This document shows, in pieces, positions 61,659 to 64,000 of a stretch of 64,000 nucleotides of DNA (within the stretch, counting starts at the first letter, position 1; the number at the start of each line of letters is the position of its first letter). Position numbers and translations under genes: made by a program. Origin of the DNA: Maricaulis virginensis (GTDB taxonomy: Bacteria; Pseudomonadota; Alphaproteobacteria; Caulobacterales; Maricaulaceae); NCBI RefSeq assembly GCF_027922185.1, contig NZ_BSFE01000005.1:1-64000 (forward strand), written 5' to 3'. A model generated the notes under the pieces. It ran no database searches and had not been told where the DNA came from. It saw nothing but the letters and a program-made list of their open reading frames with translations.

Positions 61659-62864
61659 ATGCCAGACACCGCCATGCTGACCGTCGATGCAGCCCTGGAC
61701 GCGATGCTGTCCGCTCTGTCGCCGCTGGCTCCGGTAAGGCGACCGCTCGCGGACTGCGGGGGCGCTATTCTGGCCGAGCCGCTGGTCGCGCAATGGACAC
61801 AGCCGCCTTTCGCCGCGTCAGCCATGGACGGTTATGCCGTCCGCTCGGCGGATCTCGCTTCAGGATCCGAAGCGCTGCGCCTGGTTGGCGAGGCGGCTGC
61901 CGGACATGCCTTCGACGGCCTGGTCGGGCCGGGAAAGGCCGTGCGGATCTCCACCGGAGCGCCGGTGCCGGACGGGGCCGACCAGGTCGTGATGCAGGAA
62001 AAGGCGTCGCGCGAGGGTGACGCCGTCCGTCTCACCGACACAGCGCGCCCGATGGCGAACATCCGGCCGGCTGGTACGGACTTTTCCCACGGAGATCGTC
62101 TGCTAGAGGCCGGGCGGTGCCTGTCGCCGGAAGCTGTCGCGCTGGCAGCCGCAGCCCGCGTTGCGGCCCTCCATATTCACCCGCGCCCCCGCGTGGCGAT
62201 CGTGGCGACGGGTGACGAGCTGGTCGAGCCCGGTGAACCCGCCGGCCCTTCGCAGATCGTCAACTCGGTCGCGCCCGGGCTCGTGGAACTGGTCCGTATC
62301 TGGGGCGGGGAACCGGTCTATCTGGGTATCGCCCGAGACCGGCCCGGTGCGGTACGGGACGCGCTTCGCCCCGGGCGTGACTGCGACCTGACGGTGACGG
62401 TCGGCGGCGCGTCGGTCGGCGGGCATGATCATCTGCGCGCGGTCTTCCAGGCCGATGGCGGCCGCTTTGCATTCGAGCGGATTGCGGCGAGGCCGGGCAA
62501 GCCGACCTGGTTCGGTACGTTGGAGGGGCATCCGCTGCTCGGCTTGCCGGGCAATCCGGTTTCGGCCCTGGTCATGGCGCGCCTTTTTCTCCGTCCGGCT
62601 CTGGCGCGACTGGGCGGCAGCGTTGCCAATGCCGTCTTCGCACAGGCCCCCCTTGCCGTCGCGCTTGAAGCCAATGACTGGCGGGAAACCTATCTGCGTG
62701 CCACGCGCGACGAAGCCGGCCGTGCCGCGCCATTGTCCAACCAGGATTCCTCGGCACTTTCGGCGCTCGTGCAGGCCGATTGCCTGATCCGGCGGCCGGC
62801 GGGCGCTTCCGCGCTAGCCGCCGGCGAGCCGGTCGAGATACTTCCGCTCCTCGACCGCATTTGA
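61659..62864 (+). CDS. moeA: Molybdopterin molybdenumtransferase MoeA
   Basis: A 401-residue MoeA that inserts molybdate into adenylylated molybdopterin. Domain order is typical: PPFAASAMDGYAVRS near residue 50, RISTGAPVPDGADQVVMQE, then the MPT-binding VAIVATGDELVEPGEPAGPS and the late LLGLPGNPVSALV. The C-terminal beta domain is present. It starts one base after moaB. A perfect palindrome lies 50 bases after its stop and belongs to the next gene. Confidence 0.95.
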   Translation: MPDTAMLTVDAALDAMLSALSPLAPVRRPLADCGGAILAEPLVAQWTQPPFAASAMDGYAVRSADLASGSEALRLVGEAAAGHAFDGLVGPGKAVRISTGAPVPDGADQVVMQEKASREGDAVRLTDTARPMANIRPAGTDFSHGDRLLEAGRCLSPEAVALAAAARVAALHIHPRPRVAIVATGDELVEPGEPAGPSQIVNSVAPGLVELVRIWGGEPVYLGIARDRPGAVRDALRPGRDCDLTVTVGGASVGGHDHLRAVFQADGGRFAFERIAARPGKPTWFGTLEGHPLLGLPGNPVSALVMARLFLRPALARLGGSVANAVFAQAPLAVALEANDWRETYLRATRDEAGRAAPLSNQDSSALSALVQADCLIRRPAGASALAAGEPVEILPLLDRI

Positions 62865-62914
62865 ACGCACCTCTGTCGCATTTGTAATGCCCTGTGGGCC
62901 TTGTCAAAGGCTGC

Positions 62915-62958
62915 TTGTGCCGCTATTTACATTAACGTCAATGTAAATAGCGGCACAA
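62915..62958. promoter_or_regulatory. 44-bp palindrome with perfect 19-bp arms (probable operator)
   Basis: Bases 62915-62933 are the exact reverse complement of 62940-62958; the six-base centre is AACGTC. The core ATTTACATT...AATGTAAAT looks like a TetR-type operator. A possible -35 (TTGTCA, 62901-62906) lies 17 bases before TATTTA (62924-62929) inside the left arm, so a bound repressor would block the promoter. The right arm ends 11 bases before the next ATG. Confidence 0.75.
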
Positions 62959-62969
62959 GAGAGACACCC

Positions 62970-63827
62970 ATGGCATCCAATTCCGGAACTCCCAGCGATC
63001 TGGTTATCCAGCGGCGCGACATGCGGTTTGGCCGCGACACGCCCAACCCGCGCTGGTGGCACGGGGGGGATCCGGGACGTACGGCCTTTTTCAATGCGCT
63101 GTCCTCGACCTTCCCGCTTGGCGAGAAGTTCTTCATGCAGTCGATCAAGCGCTATCGCGATCGCACCGAGGAGCCGCTGCGCAGCCAGATCGACGACTTC
63201 ATGTACCAGGAATCCATGCATTCGCGGGAACATGCCGTCTTCAACCGGCAGGCCGAGGATGCCGGTTACGACATCCGGCCGCTGGAAGAGCGCACGCGGG
63301 TCACAGTGAGTTGGGCCAAGTCGCGACCGCACCAGATTCAGCTGGCCGCGACGTGCGCGCTTGAGCACTTCACGGCCGTGCTGGCCCATGGCGTGCTGGC
63401 CGACCCGAAATATCTCGACGGGGTCAGCCCGGAGGCGCTGCGTCTGTGGCGCTGGCATGCAATAGAGGAGATCGAGCACAAGGCTGTGGCTTTCGATACG
63501 TGGAACAGCGTAACCCGCAACCTGCCCGGCATTCGCCGCTGGGCCCGGCGCTGTGTCGTGATGGCGACGGCGACCGTCCGGTTCCACTGGGTTATCTTTC
63601 GCAACACCGCCGATCTGCTCAAGCAGGACGGGCTCAACAATTTTGGAACCTGGATGCGTCTGCTCGGTTTCCTGTATGGTCGTCCCGGTCCGATGCGGGT
63701 GCTGGTGCAGGGTGCTTTCGGATATATGCGCCCCGGCTTTCACCCCTGGCACACGGACGATCGCGAACTGGTCGAAGGCGCCCTGGAGTCACTGAACATG
63801 TTCAATGAGCAGGAGAGTCCTGCATGA
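62970..63827 (+). CDS. Metal-dependent hydrolase (PF10118-like)
   Basis: A 285-residue helical protein matching the predicted metal-dependent hydrolase family (PF10118). Conserved metal-type pieces: DDFMYQESMHSREHAVFNRQ (E...H..EH), CALEHFTAVLAHG and WHAIEEIEHKAVAFD, together a ferritin-like diiron pattern with E-x2-H repeats. Two weakly hydrophobic C-terminal segments may touch the membrane. The start at 62970 follows GAGAG. A strong palindrome overlaps its promoter, so a TetR-type repressor (not in view) probably controls it. The four-base overlap ATGA joins it to the next gene. The reaction is unknown. Confidence 0.85.
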   Translation: MASNSGTPSDLVIQRRDMRFGRDTPNPRWWHGGDPGRTAFFNALSSTFPLGEKFFMQSIKRYRDRTEEPLRSQIDDFMYQESMHSREHAVFNRQAEDAGYDIRPLEERTRVTVSWAKSRPHQIQLAATCALEHFTAVLAHGVLADPKYLDGVSPEALRLWRWHAIEEIEHKAVAFDTWNSVTRNLPGIRRWARRCVVMATATVRFHWVIFRNTADLLKQDGLNNFGTWMRLLGFLYGRPGPMRVLVQGAFGYMRPGFHPWHTDDRELVEGALESLNMFNEQESPA

Positions 63828-64000
63828 TATCCGGATACCTGTCTCTGCTGGCCGGTCTGCTGATGGCTGCACCGGCCGCCGATGCTGACAACATGCCGGA
63901 CATCACCGGCGTCTGGGCCACCGGCTCGGAAGGCGGCAAGGTTGAAATCTATCGCTGCGACGAGGCGTTGTGCGGCCGGCTTGTCGATGCCGACGCGCTG
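63824..64000 (+). CDS. DUF2147 family exported protein, cut by the window end
   Basis: The first 59 codons only: signal peptide MISGYLSLLAGLLMAAPAADA, then DITGVWATGSEGGKVEIYRC and LCGRLVDADAL, the start of a DUF2147 domain (GxW...G..VEIYxC...LCGRI). The ATG overlaps the stop of the hydrolase gene (ATGA), so the two share an mRNA. DUF2147 proteins are small periplasmic beta-barrel-like proteins of unknown function, about 130-150 residues. Confidence 0.85.
   Translation, partial: MISGYLSLLAGLLMAAPAADADNMPDITGVWATGSEGGKVEIYRCDEALCGRLVDADAL

Noticed and set aside
62915..62958. Rho-independent terminator of moeA
   Set aside because: The stem is AT-rich near the loop and no T tract follows on either strand; its place over a promoter fits an operator better.

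Overview
The window is high-GC DNA from a free-living alphaproteobacterium, most probably of the Caulobacterales/Maricaulales kind (Maricaulis/Hyphomonas-like). The reasons are the many large TonB-dependent receptors (four here), a Caulobacter-style fixL-fixJ-fixT-like-fixK block, NnrR-type boxes (TTGCG-N4-CGCAA), a Zur-type zinc locus and a strongly GC-biased third position. The taxon is an inference from gene content. I saw no insertion sequence, integrase or CRISPR array.

Layout. 1-4235: a small lipoprotein, tRNA-Ser(CGA) and a 1027-residue TonB-dependent receptor ending in a near-perfect hairpin. 4308-23165: an anaerobic/nitrogen-oxide island with nrdD-nrdG-nnrS behind a pair of NrdR boxes, a quinol-dependent NO reductase, hemN, an NnrR/Dnr-type Crp/Fnr regulator, a DUF1858 protein, a heme-PAS FixL, FixJ, a FixT-like lone receiver, a FixK-like regulator, class II copper nitrite reductase NirK, pseudoazurin, a TonB receptor that may import copper, and a divergent PLP-decarboxylase/porin pair. 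Seven FNR/NnrR-family dyads lie in its promoters. Together these genes would sense falling O2 (FixLJ), relay through FixK/NnrR, reduce nitrite to N2O, and switch heme and deoxyribonucleotide synthesis to O2-independent enzymes. No nosZ or nitrate reductase is in view.

23203-28456: TetR with a palindromic operator, a TonB receptor, an alpha/beta hydrolase and a LysR regulator. 28625-37972: a coherent D-amino-acid/peptide scavenging locus (TonB receptor, N-acyl-D-amino-acid deacylase, DAACS symporter, gamma-glutamyltransferase, then convergent RidA and D-amino-acid dehydrogenase). 38191-41926: a zinc locus (MerC-like protein, Zur-like box, ZrgA-like His-rich protein, ABC ATPase, FtsX-type permease, DUF3299 lipoprotein). 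41938-45450: a broken amidohydrolase, an intact one, and an ECF sigma operon. 45476-47903: ubiT-ubiU-ubiV for O2-independent ubiquinone synthesis, functionally tied to the denitrification island.

48004-58637: the most unusual part. A tandem duplication of [phage-tail-collar protein + small DUF6916-like protein] plus a GNAT protein is transcribed away from a 2607-residue secreted protein. That protein carries a DUF4347 domain, eight repeats of exactly 300 bp, a Calx-beta domain, Ig-like domains and an autotransporter barrel. The two units share a 307-bp AT-rich intergenic region. 58717-64000: katG, moaB, moeA, a PF10118-type metal-dependent hydrolase behind a perfect 19-bp-arm palindrome, and the start of a DUF2147 gene cut by the window edge.
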